DNA of 64,000 nucleotides from Dromiciops gliroides (GCF_019393635.1 NC_057861.1:59318532-59382531); one strand, 5' to 3'; counted from the first letter of the stretch, positions 43,601 through 54,089 are shown. Made by a program: numbers and translations. The notes: generated by a model not told the origin, from the letters alone.

Positions 43601-46600
43601 TAGAGATGAGGAATCTGAGACAAAGAAGGTTAAGTGACTTGCCCAGGGTCACATAGCTAGTGTCTGATGCCAGGCCTACAGTGGCTTTATCCACTGTGTC
43701 ACCTAGCTGCCCAAATATTTGTACAGTGGGGCAGCTAGGTGGCGCAGTGGAGAGAGCACCGGCCCTGGAGTCAGGAGTACCTGAGTTTAAATCCAGCCTC
43801 AGACACTTAACACTTACTAGCTGTGTGACCCTGGGCAAGTCACTTAACCCCAATTGCCTCACTAAAATATATATATTTGTACAGTGCTTTACAAAACCTT
43901 AAAGCTCTGTATCAATTCTAATTATTGTTATTATTTGTTGGCTTATGATTCTGTCATCCAATATGGTAGCGCTCTCCTCCAATTTTATACCTTCTGCAAA
44001 TTGGCTTAATATGTCACCTACACTTTCCTCCAAATCACTGATAGGACCATAGCTTTAAAATCGGTAGGACTTCAAAAGTTATGTATTCCAATACCTACAT
44101 TTTACAGATGAGAAAACTGAGATCTGGAGAGATTAAGTGATTTACCACACAACTGGTGATAGAGCTAGAATTCGAACCCATATCTTCTGTCTCCAGTCCT
44201 CTTTCCAATGTTACATTTGAATGGAACAGGGCCAAAGATAGATGTTGTGGGTAGGCACCAAGAACAGCAGGTGGGAATGGCAGAGAGGCAGATTTAGCTT
44301 GCATGTAAGGAATAGTTTCTTTTTTTTTTTAATTTTTATTTTTTTTGGTGGGGCAATGAGGGTTAAGTGACTTCCCCAGGGTCACACAGCTAGTAAATGT
44401 CAAGTGTCTGAGACCGGATTTGAACTCAGGTCCTCCTGACTCCAGGGCCAGTGCTTTATCCATTGTACCACCTAGCTGCCCCTGGAATAGCTTCTTAAGA
44501 AAGAACATTTTCCAAAGGTGGGATAGGGCTCCCCCTAAGATAGTGCCCCGCCTTTCCTGGAGATATTTCAACTAAAGATGACTACTGCTTGGAGATGTTA
44601 TAGGGTAGATTGCTGGTTAGGTCAGACCTGATAGCCTTTGAAGGCCCTTCCTACTCTGAGATCTTGTTAGTTTTCATTCATTAGGGACCTCCCTCCTGGT
44701 TGATGTTGGTTCACTGATTGTGACTCTTTCTGTCTAGTTGTTCCATTAATTCTGAACTTTCCTAACTATCTGTCACTTTGATCATATATCTTCTCTATAT
44801 GGTCATTGAAAAAGCCAAGGCTACAGGATACCCATGGGGAAAGATGTCTTACATTGATGGGAAGAGATGAGTTGGGCTTGGGCATGTGGGTAGATGAGCT
44901 GTTCACTGGTATGGTGTTAATATCCAATGCCATGTTGGAGTACTCATCCTCCTGGAAAGAAAGAAAAAAAAAACAAGTCAGTCATTCCTTTCCATTTATT
45001 CAACCAACCTTTATCAAGTGCCTACCGTGTGAGAGATGTAAGCTCCTTGAAAGTAGGTACAGTTGGGGCAGCTAGGTGGTGCGGTGGATAAAGCACCAGC
45101 CCTGGATTCAGGAGGACCTGCATTCAAGTCTGGCCTCAGACACTTGACACTTACTAGCTGTGTGACCCTGGGCAAGTCACTTAACCCCTGTTGCCCCAAA
45201 AGAAAAAGAAAATAGGGACAGTTTCCTTTTTGTGTTTACTGTAGCACAATGACTAGCAGAGTGCTTGGCACCTAGTGGGTGCTTAGTAAAGTGCTAGCTG
45301 ATTATTAAATCTTTATTGATTGATTATTATGCACCAGATACTGCATGAGGCACTGGAGATAGTAATGCAAAAATGACATGTTCTTTGACTGCAATATTCA
45401 TAGATAAATAATGGCAATAGCCAGTATTTATATAGCACTTTAAGGATGGTGAAACATTTTACCTATGTCATCTTATTTGATCCTCCTAGCAACCCTAGGA
45501 TGTAGATGATAGTATTGTCCCTATTTTACAGATGAGGAAACTGAGGTCAAGGGAGGTAAAGTGTTTTTCCCAGTGATTCACACAGCTAGTAAATGTCTGA
45601 GGCAGGATTCAAATTCGGTTCTTCCTGACTCCAAGTCTACTCTGCCACTTAGCCGAGAAGGGGGGAAACTGAGACCAGAACTGACTTATAAGACAAATCT
45701 ACAGCAGTTTTTGATGTAAGGAAACTAAAGTATGAACTGCAGGACTCTGAAACACAGAACTGCGGGCTCTTAGAATCGGAAGCCAAAGAACCCTTCTAAT
45801 TAGAGTCACATGAACCCAGATAATAGGATCCAGCATCCTAGTTAGCTCATCCATAAGCATTGATGAAGTTCTTACTTGAAACCAGGCACTGTGCTAAGCA
45901 CTGGGGATACAAAAAGGGGCAAAAGTACAGTGTTTGCCCTCAGGGAGCCCATATTCTAACGCAGGACACAAATAGGAAGGTAATCAAGTACTTACAGGTA
46001 GATAAAGAGTAGATGGAAGGAAATCTCAGGCAGGAAGGCCTAGGAGGTGTGGAAGCAAGCTGAGAAAGGCCTCTTGACAGAGGTGGGATCTGAGCTGAGT
46101 AGTGATGGAAGCAGTAGAAGGTGAGGGAAATGCATTCCAGATGAAGGCTCTGAGTCGGGAGGATGGAGCGCCATGTTTGAGCCTCAGCAAGAAGGCCACT
46201 CAGTGGCACTGGATCATAGAGTGAATGGAGGGGAGTAGAGTATAAGAAGACTGGAAAGGTAGGAAGGGGCTTGGCTATGAGGGATTTAAATGCCAGAGTA
46301 TCTTATATTATGGGGCAGCTAGGTGGCTCAGTGGATAGAGTGCTGGGCCTGGAGTCAGGAAAGACCTGAACTCAAATCCAGCTTCAGACATTTACTAGCT
46401 GTGTGACCCTGGGCAAGTCACTTAACTCTGTTTGCCTCAGTTTCCTCATCTGTAAAATGAGCTGGAGAAGGAAATGGCAAACCACTATAGTATCTTTGCC
46501 AAGAAAACCCCAAATGGGGTCACAAAGAGTTAGACACAACTACAACGACCAAACAATAATAAGAATTATTCCACCCTTGGATCATAGAACCCTAGAATTA

Positions 46601-49600
46601 CTGAACTCTAGAATTCCAGAGGAAGTTAGGTGGGGCAGTGGATAGTGGACTGGACTTGGAATCAGGAAGGTCTGAGTTCAAGTCCTTCCACCCCTTCAGT
46701 CACCTAACTAAGCTCATAGCCATTTGCTCTTTGTGTGACCCTGGGCAAGTATTTAACCTCTCTCAGACTTATTTTTCTCATCTATAAAATAAGAACAATA
46801 CTAGCTTGTACCTCTCAGGGTTGCTGTGAGAATCAAATGACACAGCAAAGAGCGCTTTGCAAACATTAAAGCACGATACAAATACTAGTCATTATTATGA
46901 TTATGATAGAACCCTACATTAGTTATCTAGATTAATTCCTGTATATGGTTGCTTCTCCTACATGTTTGGAGGTGATCAGCAGAATTGGGACATGTGGCCA
47001 GACCTGTCATGTATCCCTTCTTATGGGATCTTCAGCTATCTTGCCAGGAAATGGTGTAAATTCTACTATTTATTTCATTCTGTTTGTAGGCTCTTGCTCA
47101 TGCTTCTGGTTTCTGGGAAGGGATAGCCCTGGCCATTTCCATCCCTCTGTGGGTGAGGTGGCAGAAGTTCCCAGCAAAGTCCCTCCCACCCAGAACCCTC
47201 CCTTCCTCACCTGGCCAAACGGCTGAGTTAGCAGTTCCATGTAGGGCTGGAAGGGAGTTTTCTGGTAGAAGCTGACCAGCTCCACTAGTGTTGAATGGAT
47301 ACCCTTCTCTCCAGGGATCACCAATCGGCCATCAGGCAAAAGCTTGATCATGAAGTGGCGGCAGCAGTCCCTGGCTCTGAGGAGAAGAGACCAAGAGTCA
47401 GGTCAAGTTTCTATGTGAGGAGGGTAATTGGGGTGGGAGGAGCTATCCCAGAACTCAGGGCTGGGGATAGGAATGGAAAACAGACTTTCTCCGATCCAAA
47501 TCGAAGAGAAGAGGGAGGATTGGTCCCCTTTCTCTGAAAGAATGTGTCAAAGCCATCGTGCCTCAGTTGTTGACCATAGGCCAGGCACCATTCCATATTC
47601 CTTGGGGAGGGGGAGAGGGGAAAAAGAGAAACAAAGTCAGGAAGGAGAGGACCAAGGGAAAAATGAGAAAAGTCTGGGAAGGTAGATTTCATAATGAAAA
47701 AGGCTGTTTTATTAATTAATCAGAATCAGTGACCCCTCTCTGAATCAGAACCCAGGTCTTTATTTTTTTAATAATTCCTACAGAGCTGGGTCTGGGCATC
47801 ATTCCTGTGGAGAAACAATACAAACTCCAGGGAAAGCAAGGTTGTCAGCTTCGTGTATACAAATAATTAATGTTTGAAACACAGGTTATTATCCATTCAC
47901 TAAAGCAGATCCCTGGAGAAGGAGATGATAAATCACTCCAGTCTCTCTGCCAAGAAGACCCCAACTGGCATCATGGAGAGTTGGATGTGACTGAAATGAT
48001 GGAACAGAAAATGGCTCCTTTAGCTATCCCTATAACTTTATAAACCAAAATATCCCTCTCTCACTACCAGTCTCCTAGAGATATTGTCACTCTGTTATGA
48101 GACTGTAAACTTACCTGCTTTCTGACAGAGAGGTGATAGCCTTAGGGTGAAGGATGAAGGGAAGGGATAAATTTGGACAGCGCCAGTACAGGAATTTGTT
48201 TTGCTTGACTGTGCATATTTATTACAAGGGTTTTGTTTTTCTTTCTCTTTTTCAAAAGGGGGGGGGTGTGAAGGTGGGAGGGAGAGAAAATAGTTGGAAA
48301 AATTAAATTAAAAAGCCCCCCTCAAAACGCCCCAAACCAAAATAAAATGAATGCAAGTTCCTTGAGGGCAGGGGCTATTTTGGGGTTTGTATGTGTATCT
48401 TTGGCACTTAGCACAGAGCTTGGCATGCAGTAATTGTTTACTAAATCCTCATTCATTCATTGAAAAGTTTGTAAGGATCTTTAGTTGAAATTCCCTGTAT
48501 GTTGTAGGGTTCCCTGGAGAAATTGCCCACGCCCTTTAAATGGCAGGGACCTAGAAGAATTTTCACTCAGGCCAGTTTGGTTTTTTACTTGTTTTTTTGT
48601 TTGTTTGTTTGTTTGTTTTTTGGTTTGGGGGGTTTTTTTTTGGTGGGGCAATTGGAGTTAAGTGACTTGCCCAGGGGCACACAGCTAGTAAGTGTTGAAC
48701 TCAGGTCCTCCTGAATCCAGGGCCAGTGCTCTATCCACTGCGCCACCTAGTTACCTCTGGTTTCTCACTTGAAGGGAAGAAGGAAGCAAACATTTATTAG
48801 GTGCCTACTGTATGCCGGGTACTACGCTAAGCCCTTTCCTAATGTGCTCTCATTTGATCCTTAAGGTAAGAGGGTGACCTGCAGGCAACTTCAAATCTTG
48901 TACGGCTGTTTGAGATCCTGTTGGAAACAGACTCTTTCTTTGAGAGGGAAAGCTTGATTTTTCTTTTCTGTTTTCTTTGCTTTATTGTCTTTGGATCGAA
49001 GAAGACCCCTGCAAGCACCTAAACAGGCAGAATCCTATAGGAAAGATATTATGTCTGTCTGCTCAGTTGTGGAACCATGTATTTGGAGATTGAGTATTAT
49101 GTCTATGGGCATGAACCCTCAGGGAAGAATGTGCATTTCAATTAATCAATTAATAAACATTTATTAAGCACCCACTATGTACTAGGCACTGTACTAAGTG
49201 CTGGGAATACAAAAAGAGGCACAATTTCTGTGTTGTTTAAAAAGGGGCCACATGGACTTTGTTGAGGCATTCTTCGCTTAAGCAGGTGCAAAAGTATACA
49301 CAACTTTTTTTTTTTTTTTTGGTGAGGCAATTGGGGTTAAGTGACTTGCCCAGGGTCACACAGCTAGTAAGTGTCAAGTGTCTGAGGCTGGATTTGAACT
49401 CAGATCCTCCTGAATCCAGGGCCAGTGCTCTATCTACTGAGCCACCTAGCTGCTCCATTATACACAGCTTATTTAAGGTTTTAATTTCAGAACTAATTTA
49501 GACCTGGCTCTTTCATATGTAAATATAAGAAATTAGAAGGAATTTGTTCTTGCTTCCCCATTTCCTGCCCTCTCCCCATTTGGGAGAATATGTCAAACTC

Positions 49601-50015
49601 AGTCTTTCTTATATTATGAATTAGTAAGGGCAGCTAGGTGGTGCAGTGGATAGAGCACTGGGTTTGGAATCAGGAAGACTCATCTTCATGAGTACCAATC
49701 CAGCCTCAGACACTTACTACTTGAGTGACCCTGGGCAAGTCACTTCACCTTATTTGTCTCAGTTTCCTCATTTGTAAAATGAGCTGGAGAAGGAAATGGC
49801 AAACCTCTCCAATATCTTTGCAAAGAAAACCCCCAATGGGGTCACAAAGAGTCGGACACAACTGAAAATTATTGAAAATATTTGGGGCAGCTAGGTGGCG
49901 CAGTAGATAAAGCACCAATCCTGGATTCAGGAGTACCTGAGTTCAAATCTGCCCTTAGACACTTGACACTTACTAGCTGTGTGACCCTGGGCAAGTCACT
50001 TAACCCCCATTGCCC

Positions 50016-50061
<46 letters not shown>

Positions 50062-50405
50062 CAGGATCAGAGATCATAAATTTAAAACTGGAAAAGATCT
50101 TAGAAGTGATTTTGTCCAACCTCCTTATTTTACAAACAGGGAAACTGAGTCCCATAGTGATTAAATGGCTTTTCCAGCATCACGTGGATTATAAATGAAA
50201 GAACTGGGATTTAAATTCAGGTCTTCTGATTCTAGCTAGATGCTGTCAGTTTGTTATATACCATAGTGGATCTTGAGGGGGAAGGGATCTGCTCCTTTCT
50301 GTTTTATCTACTTACCTGTAGGTCAGTGTGTAGCCCCCATGACGCTGGCTTGCTCGTACTAGGAAACATCCTAGAGGTTTGTTCTGGAGCAAATTTTCAG
50401 CGGCT
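40019..50405 (-). CDS. HSH2D: HSH2D gene, last four coding exons (N-terminus not seen)
   Basis: Hematopoietic SH2 domain-containing adaptor (also called ALX/HSH2), a cytoplasmic protein of lymphocyte activation signalling (family knowledge). Minus-strand exons in order: 50405-50316, 47376-47211, 44951-44853, 40654-40019, all with AG/GT borders and matching phases. About 329 codons are visible; human HSH2D is about 352, and roughly 40 N-terminal residues are missing here, so the marsupial protein would be a little longer. SH2 hallmarks: AAENLLQNKPLG, the phosphotyrosine-binding Arg in FLVRAS, HFMIKLLPDGRLVIPGEKG and ELLTQPFGQ. The C-terminus EEYHPPPPFAPGY matches the human tail EEYQQPPPFAPGY. 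The tail is otherwise poorly conserved. It faces CIB3 tail to tail across 14.2 kb. Confidence 0.93.
41144..41277 (-). repeat. WSINE1-like SINE
   Basis: Diverged antisense copy in the last HSH2D intron; flanking repeats GATATGATATTTTA at 41130-41143 and 41278-41291. Confidence 0.94.
41549..41881. mobile_element. hAT-like MITE (TTCTTAACC family) split by a SINE
   Basis: Ends GGGTTCTTTACCTGGG and AAAGATTAAGAATTC; core ATTTCAATATAATTGATTTC. This copy preserves the intact TA site that is interrupted in the 9118 copy. Confidence 0.8.
41649..41828 (+). repeat. WSINE1-like SINE nested in MITE
   Basis: Direct repeats AAAACATTATCTGAG (41634-41648) and AAAACATTGTCTGAG (41829-41843). Long interrupted A tail. 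Confidence 0.95.
41983..42047 (+). repeat. (GTCTAT)n hexanucleotide repeat
   Basis: About 65 bp of ATATCTATATCTTTGTCTAT-like units directly before a Mar1 SINE. Confidence 0.88.
42048..42305 (+). repeat. Mar1-type CORE-SINE
   Basis: Full copy; flanks ATGTCTATGTA (42037-42047) and ATGTCTATATA (42306-42316). Confidence 0.93.
42318..42757 (+). mobile_element. solo-LTR-like fossil (endogenous retrovirus)
   Basis: About 440 bp, begins TGTGAAAGCCCAAAC and ends AAATAGTGACA, with TTGTATAAAATG (TATA-like, near 42607). Flanking 4-mers ATAG/AGAG differ at one base. No internal retroviral genes are seen. Lies in the last HSH2D intron. Confidence 0.6.
42787..42807 (+). repeat. (TG)n microsatellite
   Basis: About ten TG units after TATATA. 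Confidence 0.95.
43507..43712 (-). repeat. Mar1-type CORE-SINE
   Basis: Antisense copy: TTTTGAGTCCATTTGGGATC, TTGGTTTGCCATTTCCTTC, GGTCACATAGCTAG, end CACCTAGCTGCCC. Directly abuts the SINE at 43728. Confidence 0.88.
43728..43870 (+). repeat. WSINE1-like SINE
   Basis: GAGTCAGGAGTACC / CCAATTGCCTCACT subtype. ATATTTGTACAGT flanks both sides (ending 43727 and 43885). Confidence 0.95.
44195..44665 (+). mobile_element. L3/CR1 LINE 3' end with nested SINE
   Basis: AAGAACAGCAGGTGGGAATG, GGCAGATTTAGCTTGCATG, then GGTCAGACCTGATAGCCTTT and GGCCCTTCCTACTCTGAGAT. Ends 190 bp before the HSH2D exon at 44853. Confidence 0.75.
44322..44483 (-). repeat. WSINE1-like SINE nested in L3
   Basis: Flanks GGAATAGTTTCTT (44309-44321) and GGAATAGCTTCTT (44484-44496). 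Confidence 0.95.
44853..44951 (-). CDS. HSH2D: HSH2D exon with YxN tyrosine motif
   Basis: 99 bases, 33 codons, phase 0 at both ends: EDEYSNMALDINTIPVNSSS then THMPKPNSSLPIN. Acceptor is a strong pyrimidine tract ending CTTTCCAG, donor GTAAGA. It aligns in position with human YEDLFLYSNAVAEE. The shared Y-S-N is a GRB2-type phosphotyrosine motif, embedded in acidic residues. Outside this motif the exon is highly diverged. Confidence 0.85.
45066..45210 (+). repeat. WSINE1-like SINE
   Basis: GATTCAGGAGGACC / TGTTGCCCC subtype; flanks AGTAGGTACAGTT and AATAGGGACAGTT. Confidence 0.93.
45300..45650 (-). repeat. L2-type and MIR-type fragments
   Basis: CTTTATTGATTGATTATTATGCACC start (L2-like), then TATATAGCACTTTAAGG, TTTTACAGATGAGGAAACTG and AGGCAGGATTCAAATTCGG (MIR antisense). 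Confidence 0.6.
45835..46300 (+). repeat. L2-type 3' end and following old repeat
   Basis: ACCAGGCACTGTGCTAAGCA and CTCAGGGAGCCCATATTCTA are L2-type; the tail (GAAATGCATTCCAGATGAAG, GGGGCTTGGCTATGAGGGAT) belongs to a widespread mammalian ancient repeat. Confidence 0.55.
46312..46560 (+). repeat. Mar1-type CORE-SINE
   Basis: Full, well-preserved copy: TGGGGCAGCTAGGTGGCTC through AACCCCAAATGGGGTCACAA to the ACAATAATAA tail. Confidence 0.95.
46621..46905 (+). repeat. MIR/THER1-type CORE-SINE
   Basis: GGGGCAGTGGATAGTGG, TCTGAGTTCAAGTCC, TCTCATCTATAAAATAAG, CAGGGTTGCTGTGAGAATC, ending in ATTATTATGATTATGATAG. Confidence 0.78.
47211..47376 (-). CDS. HSH2D: HSH2D exon, SH2 domain second half
   Basis: 166 bases on the minus strand: A completing Arg, then 55 codons (ARDCCRHFMIKLLPDGRLV ... 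ELLTQPFGQ). Acceptor TTCTCCTCAG, donor GTGAGG. Human equivalent contains SSCCHFMVKLLDDG and RRELLTQPCRQ. It completes the SH2 fold (betaD to alphaB). Confidence 0.94.
47908..48008 (+). repeat. Mar1-type SINE 3' fragment
   Basis: CCTGGAGAAGGAGATGATAA, CTCTGCCAAGAAGACCCCAA, GAGTTGGATGTGACTG. Confidence 0.75.
48115..48310 (+). repeat. unclassified marsupial dispersed repeat
   Basis: GACAGAGAGGTGATAGC, CAGGAATTTGTTTTGCTTG, GTGCATATTTATTACAAGGG, GGTGGGAGGGAGAGAAAATA. Second copy of the family at 15100-15260. Confidence 0.6.
48592..48757 (-). repeat. WSINE1-like SINE
   Basis: Antisense copy with (GTTT)n tail and a 15-bp internal gap; flanks GGTTTTTTACTTG and GGTTTCTCACTTG. Confidence 0.93.
49306..49458 (-). 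repeat. WSINE1-like SINE
   Basis: Flanks TATACACAACTT (49294-49305) and TATACACAGCTT (49459-49470). Confidence 0.95.
49628..49872 (+). repeat. Mar1-type CORE-SINE
   Basis: Full sense copy with GACTCATCTTCATGAG and GAGTCGGACACAACTGAAAA. Confidence 0.92.
49884..50060 (+). repeat. WSINE1-like SINE with (TA)n tail
   Basis: GATTCAGGAGTACC / CATTGCCCTGC copy whose tail is a 37-bp pure TA run (50023-50059). Follows a Mar1 SINE within 12 bp. Confidence 0.95.
50070..50245 (-). repeat. MIR/THER1-type element, antisense
   Basis: TTATTTTACAAACAGGGAAAC, GATTAAATGGCTTTTCC, TTTAAATTCAGGTCTTCTG. Ends about 70 bp before the HSH2D exon at 50316. Confidence 0.6.
50316..50405 (-). CDS. HSH2D: HSH2D exon, SH2 domain first half
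   Basis: 90 bases on the minus strand: one base completing a codon (probably Glu), then AAENLLQNKPLGCFLVRASQ and RHGGYTLTY, and AG of the next Arg. Acceptor TTGTTCTAG, donor GTAAGT. FLVRAS is the SH2 betaB signature holding the phosphotyrosine-binding arginine. The upstream exon that should end ...ISRE was looked for up to the window end and not found. Confidence 0.92.
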
Positions 50406-52120
50406 CTAGAACAATATATAGAAGCCTGAAATGATGCCACGGCAGATCCCAGGACTCAACCAACCTTTGGCTACCCATTTAGAAACCCCCTTCCCCCAAA
50501 AAAACCTCCATCTTCACCCCCCACCCTTGGGAAAGTTTCCAGACAATTCTCTGAGGAGGACAGCACCCTCCCTAATGCATTAAAAAAATCCTGTAAACTT
50601 TGGTTTCTTCCAAATTCCCCTCCCACCCCCACTCCAAGGCTCTCTCATCTCTAAATTATAGAGGTAGAGGGGACTTGATAGGTCATCTAGTTCAACTCTT
50701 ACCAGTGTTGAAATCTCCTACTCATCATGCAAAAAAAACCAAAACCAAAAACAAAACAAAGAAAAAACCTGAGCAAACAGCCTCCATTGGAAGAAGTCTG
50801 ATGACAGGAGTTCATTACCTCATTGAATTGCCGGAAAGCCTCAATTGTTATGAAGTTCTTCAATCAGGCATCTGTCAGTCTGCAACTTGCCTTATGCCTA
50901 TCCTCACAGATAATTTGGAGGCAGTTCATTAGTCTGTTCCCTCTTCTTTAGCCTAAGCATGCCCCAGTGCCTTAAGCTGGGTAACCACTTGACTGGGATG
51001 GGGGAGCTAGAATTTCTGTTCAGGCCGGGTTGGACCAGCAGCTTCTGGGGTCCCCTTCTGGCTTTGGGGCTCTAGGTATACAATGTGCGATAGCAGCTGC
51101 TGGTTTGATGGCTCTAAGACCGATCAGGCATCTCCTGGTCACAAGACTTTTCAGTATGCATTTTGGAATGACAGGACAGGACTGACTGGGCCATTCTGTA
51201 CATGTGGATGTGCACAAGGATGCCTACATGATATAAAGGGGAGGCATTTTGAAGGTCTGCTGTTCAGAAGTATCTCTATCATTGGGCTTTTGCGGTACCT
51301 GAAATCCCATCATTAGCACTTCTAGTTATGGCATTCCATGCCATTGTAAAAGTGTATAATTGTGGCCTCAGAGAGAGGGAGGGACACTTAGCATGGTGTT
51401 AATGTTGATGGTCCTAAATGATGGGGAAGTGACAGGGAAGGGGAAGGTCCACTGTGTGGAAGTTTGCCCAAGAAAGCACATCTGAGTAGAATTGACAAAG
51501 GAGAAATGGTGATGGCGGAGGTTTACAGAGAATTCTCTTACAATTTGGACTGTGTGTGGCCTATAATGCCTACTTCAGCTGACCCTAGAGGATTTGTTGT
51601 TTGTCCTCTGTTTCAAAGGGGACCAATGACATCACAGGCGGATGTCTTGGATTTAAGTGAGGCAGAGCTGCACAGAGTCGTCAGCCTCATTCTCTCTTCC
51701 AGAGTCATCAGAGTCCAGTGGCAAGACAAAAGGACAAGTCATGATGACCCAGGATGCAGAGGGTGATCTTTGCATCTTCTGTGTCTGACCAAGCTCTCAG
51801 GGCTCCATAGGCCTGCTTCAGCCGCCTTCATGGCTGTTGGAACAACAGTCTTCACATACTTGAGACACTCAACCTGGTTTAGCCTGTCTGCTGAGATGGT
51901 TTACCCGGGTGTGGCCACCGTGCCCGCTACAGCTTCTTGGAGCCACAGGAGAGAGCTGGATGAACTAAGTGGACACCAAAGGTGTATGAGCAGCCCTCAC
52001 ACCAGAGGTCTTAGTCCTCCCTGAACACCCCAGAGACCCCCTAAAGGATTTAACTCCTAGGTACTTCCCACTGGCTCAAGTTCAGTGACTCAGTTTATGG
52101 AGATTTAAGTATTTCACATT
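50406..52120. other. presumed HSH2D 5' intron, mostly unclassified
   Basis: No exon found. From about 51580 to 51850 the sequence (ACCAATGACATCACAGGCGG, GATTTAAGTGAGGCAGAGCT, CAGAGTCATCAGAGTCCAGT) resembles a dispersed marsupial repeat I recall but cannot name. Open frames at 51083-51316 and 51464-51766 have no recognisable homology. Confidence 0.45.
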
Positions 52121-52127
52121 TCACAAT

Positions 52128-52325
52128 GGAGAGAGACTTGGAGTGAGATAGATCCGAGTTCAAATCCTGATTCAGTTACTTACTAGCCTTGTAAATCTTG
52201 GGCAAGTCAACGAACTTCTCTGTGACTCAGTTTCCCCATCTGCAAAATGGGGATAATAATAATGCTTACCTCACAAGGTTGTTGTGAGGATCAAAAAATG
52301 ATAATGATAATATTGACAATAATAA
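52128..52325 (+). repeat. MIR/THER1-type CORE-SINE
   Basis: GATCCGAGTTCAAATCCTG, CAGTTTCCCCATCTGCAAAA, CACAAGGTTGTTGTGAGGAT. Confidence 0.8.
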
Positions 52326-52550
52326 TAGCTACTGTTTATATGGCACTTTCAGGCCTGGAAAGAATTTTCTACATGCTAACTCCCTTGAGACTCCCAGAAA
52401 CCTTGTAAGTGCTATTATTATCTCCACTTTACAGATGGGGAAACTGAGACAGAGAAGTTAGGTGATTTTCCTCAGGCCACTCAGCTAGTAAGTCTCTGAG
52501 GCAGGATTTGAACTCAGGGCTTCCTGACTCTAAGTCCTGTGTTCAGGTTT
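52326..52550 (-). repeat. MIR/THER1-type element, antisense
   Basis: CACTTTACAGATGGGGAAAC, GCCACTCAGCTAGTAAGTC, GGATTTGAACTCAGGGCTTC. Head to head with the preceding copy. Confidence 0.75.
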
Positions 52551-52559
52551 ATATGTAAA

Positions 52560-53835
52560 CACTCTGCTTAAAGTGCTATAGAAGCACAAGCTATTGTCAT
52601 TATCAATGATAATTCTTCCTGGGCTTCTGTTCTATACATGGAAAGGGAGAAGTTTAATGAGAAGCTGGCAGAGACCTGGAGCTGGAAGTAACAGCCCACA
52701 GGGAGCCACCTGCTTCTCCTGACTTCTTCCATATGCGTCAGTGTCCTCCACTGCCAGGGTGGAGAGATGTATTGCTCTGTCACTGTCCAGAAGTCTTAAC
52801 ATCTTGGGTGTGGGTACCCAGCATGCCCAGCTGCCTGCCTTGCTGATTCTGGGCAAGATACAGGGAATCCTTTGCTTGTTCCACTCTACTGACACAAGGG
52901 CAGGGAGACTCACTCTCTGGAAATGTTTTCGTGGTACCACGTGGACGTCCCATCTTGCATCAGCCAGCTGGCCTGATTGGCTCCAAACTGGCCCAAAGGA
53001 GAGGAAAGTGATAATGGCATCTGCATTATGGCTTCTATGTTCTCTCTCTGTGGGCCACCGGTGCTAAGGAGAGAAAGTAAAAGTCTGATTAACTCAGCCG
53101 CAGGCTCCCTCCCTGCCTCAGGTTATGCTCCCTTCTGGGCAGGAGTCTTTTGGGGCCATTGGTGAATATATAAATACTGAACTCAGGCATCTGGTTTGTT
53201 TTGTTTGTGCATTTAATCAACAAACATTTTATTAAGGGCCCGGGACACATTCATGGAGATGGCTCAGGACCCCGAGTCCAGAAGTCACAGGGAGAGCAGT
53301 ACCTTCCAAAACACTTGTTCTGCTTCCAGCCTGCCCCCCACAGTCAACAAGGAGAGAACCAAACAGAGAAGGGACTCACTGTCTTCAATACAATCCATAC
53401 CAACCACTGACCAACTGCCACAGATGGTCAGGGAAAGCCCAAAAGCCCAAGAAATAATAGTGCCTCTAAGACCACCAGCCCTGTCTCCAGATTGCCCCCC
53501 TCCAGGGGAGCAACCCCTTTGGAGAAGGGGAAAACCATTCCTATCATAATTGCTGGACAACTGTAACCCACAGGGCAGGCTTAGCTTCAGTTTAGCTGAA
53601 GCAGCAAGGCTGTGGGAGAAACAGGAAGTAGCATGTGCCAGGCAGGTCAAGTCATCACCTCCCTTCACACCCTGATGCCAACAGCCCAGAACCCCAAGTG
53701 CAGCCCCTGGCAGCCATTATCTAGGAAAGCAGCTATTAGAGTCACCTCATGCACCACACCTACTGAAGACCTAGACAAGAAAGTTCTCAAACAAAAAGTC
53801 TTTGACACTGTCAAATAGTTGAATATCAGAAATAG
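52560..53835. other. unique sequence, no gene recognised
   Basis: One of the longest repeat-poor stretches right of HSH2D. Overlapping frames of 98 (+, 53253-53549) and 127 (-, 53285-53668) codons exist but lack homology or splice context. An L2-like remnant (AATCAACAAACATTTTATTA) lies near 53215-53237. Confidence 0.5.
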
Positions 53836-53839
53836 ATAT

Positions 53840-53990
53840 GGGGCAGCTAGGTGGTGCAGTGGATGGAGCACTGGCCCTGGATTCAGGAGGTCCTGAGTTC
53901 AAATCTGACCTTAGACTTTTAACACTTACTAGCAGTGTGACCCTATGTAAGTCACTTAACTCCAATTGTCTCACCGGAAAAAAAAAGTAA
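53840..53990 (+). repeat. WSINE1-like SINE
   Basis: Sense copy, mixed subtype (GATTCAGGAGGTCC with TCCAATTGTCTCACC). First of three SINEs within 430 bp. Confidence 0.93.
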
Positions 53991-54013
53991 TTGGGGAGTA
54001 TTTAACAAAATTA

Positions 54014-54089
54014 TGGGGCAGCTAGGTGGCACAATGGATAAAGCACTGGCCCTGGATTCAGGAGGACCTGAGTTCACAAAAAAAAAATA
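54014..54089 (+). repeat. WSINE1-like SINE, 5' half with its own A tail
   Basis: Runs TGGGGCAGCTAGGTGGCAC to CTGAGTTCAC and then directly into A10. The 3' half is absent. Confidence 0.85.

Noticed and set aside
53285-53668. 127-codon minus-strand frame with an AATAAA-like site near 53228
   Set aside because: No homology or splice context; the AATAAA lies in an L2-like remnant (CAACAAACATTTTATTAAG), so it is not evidence for a gene end.
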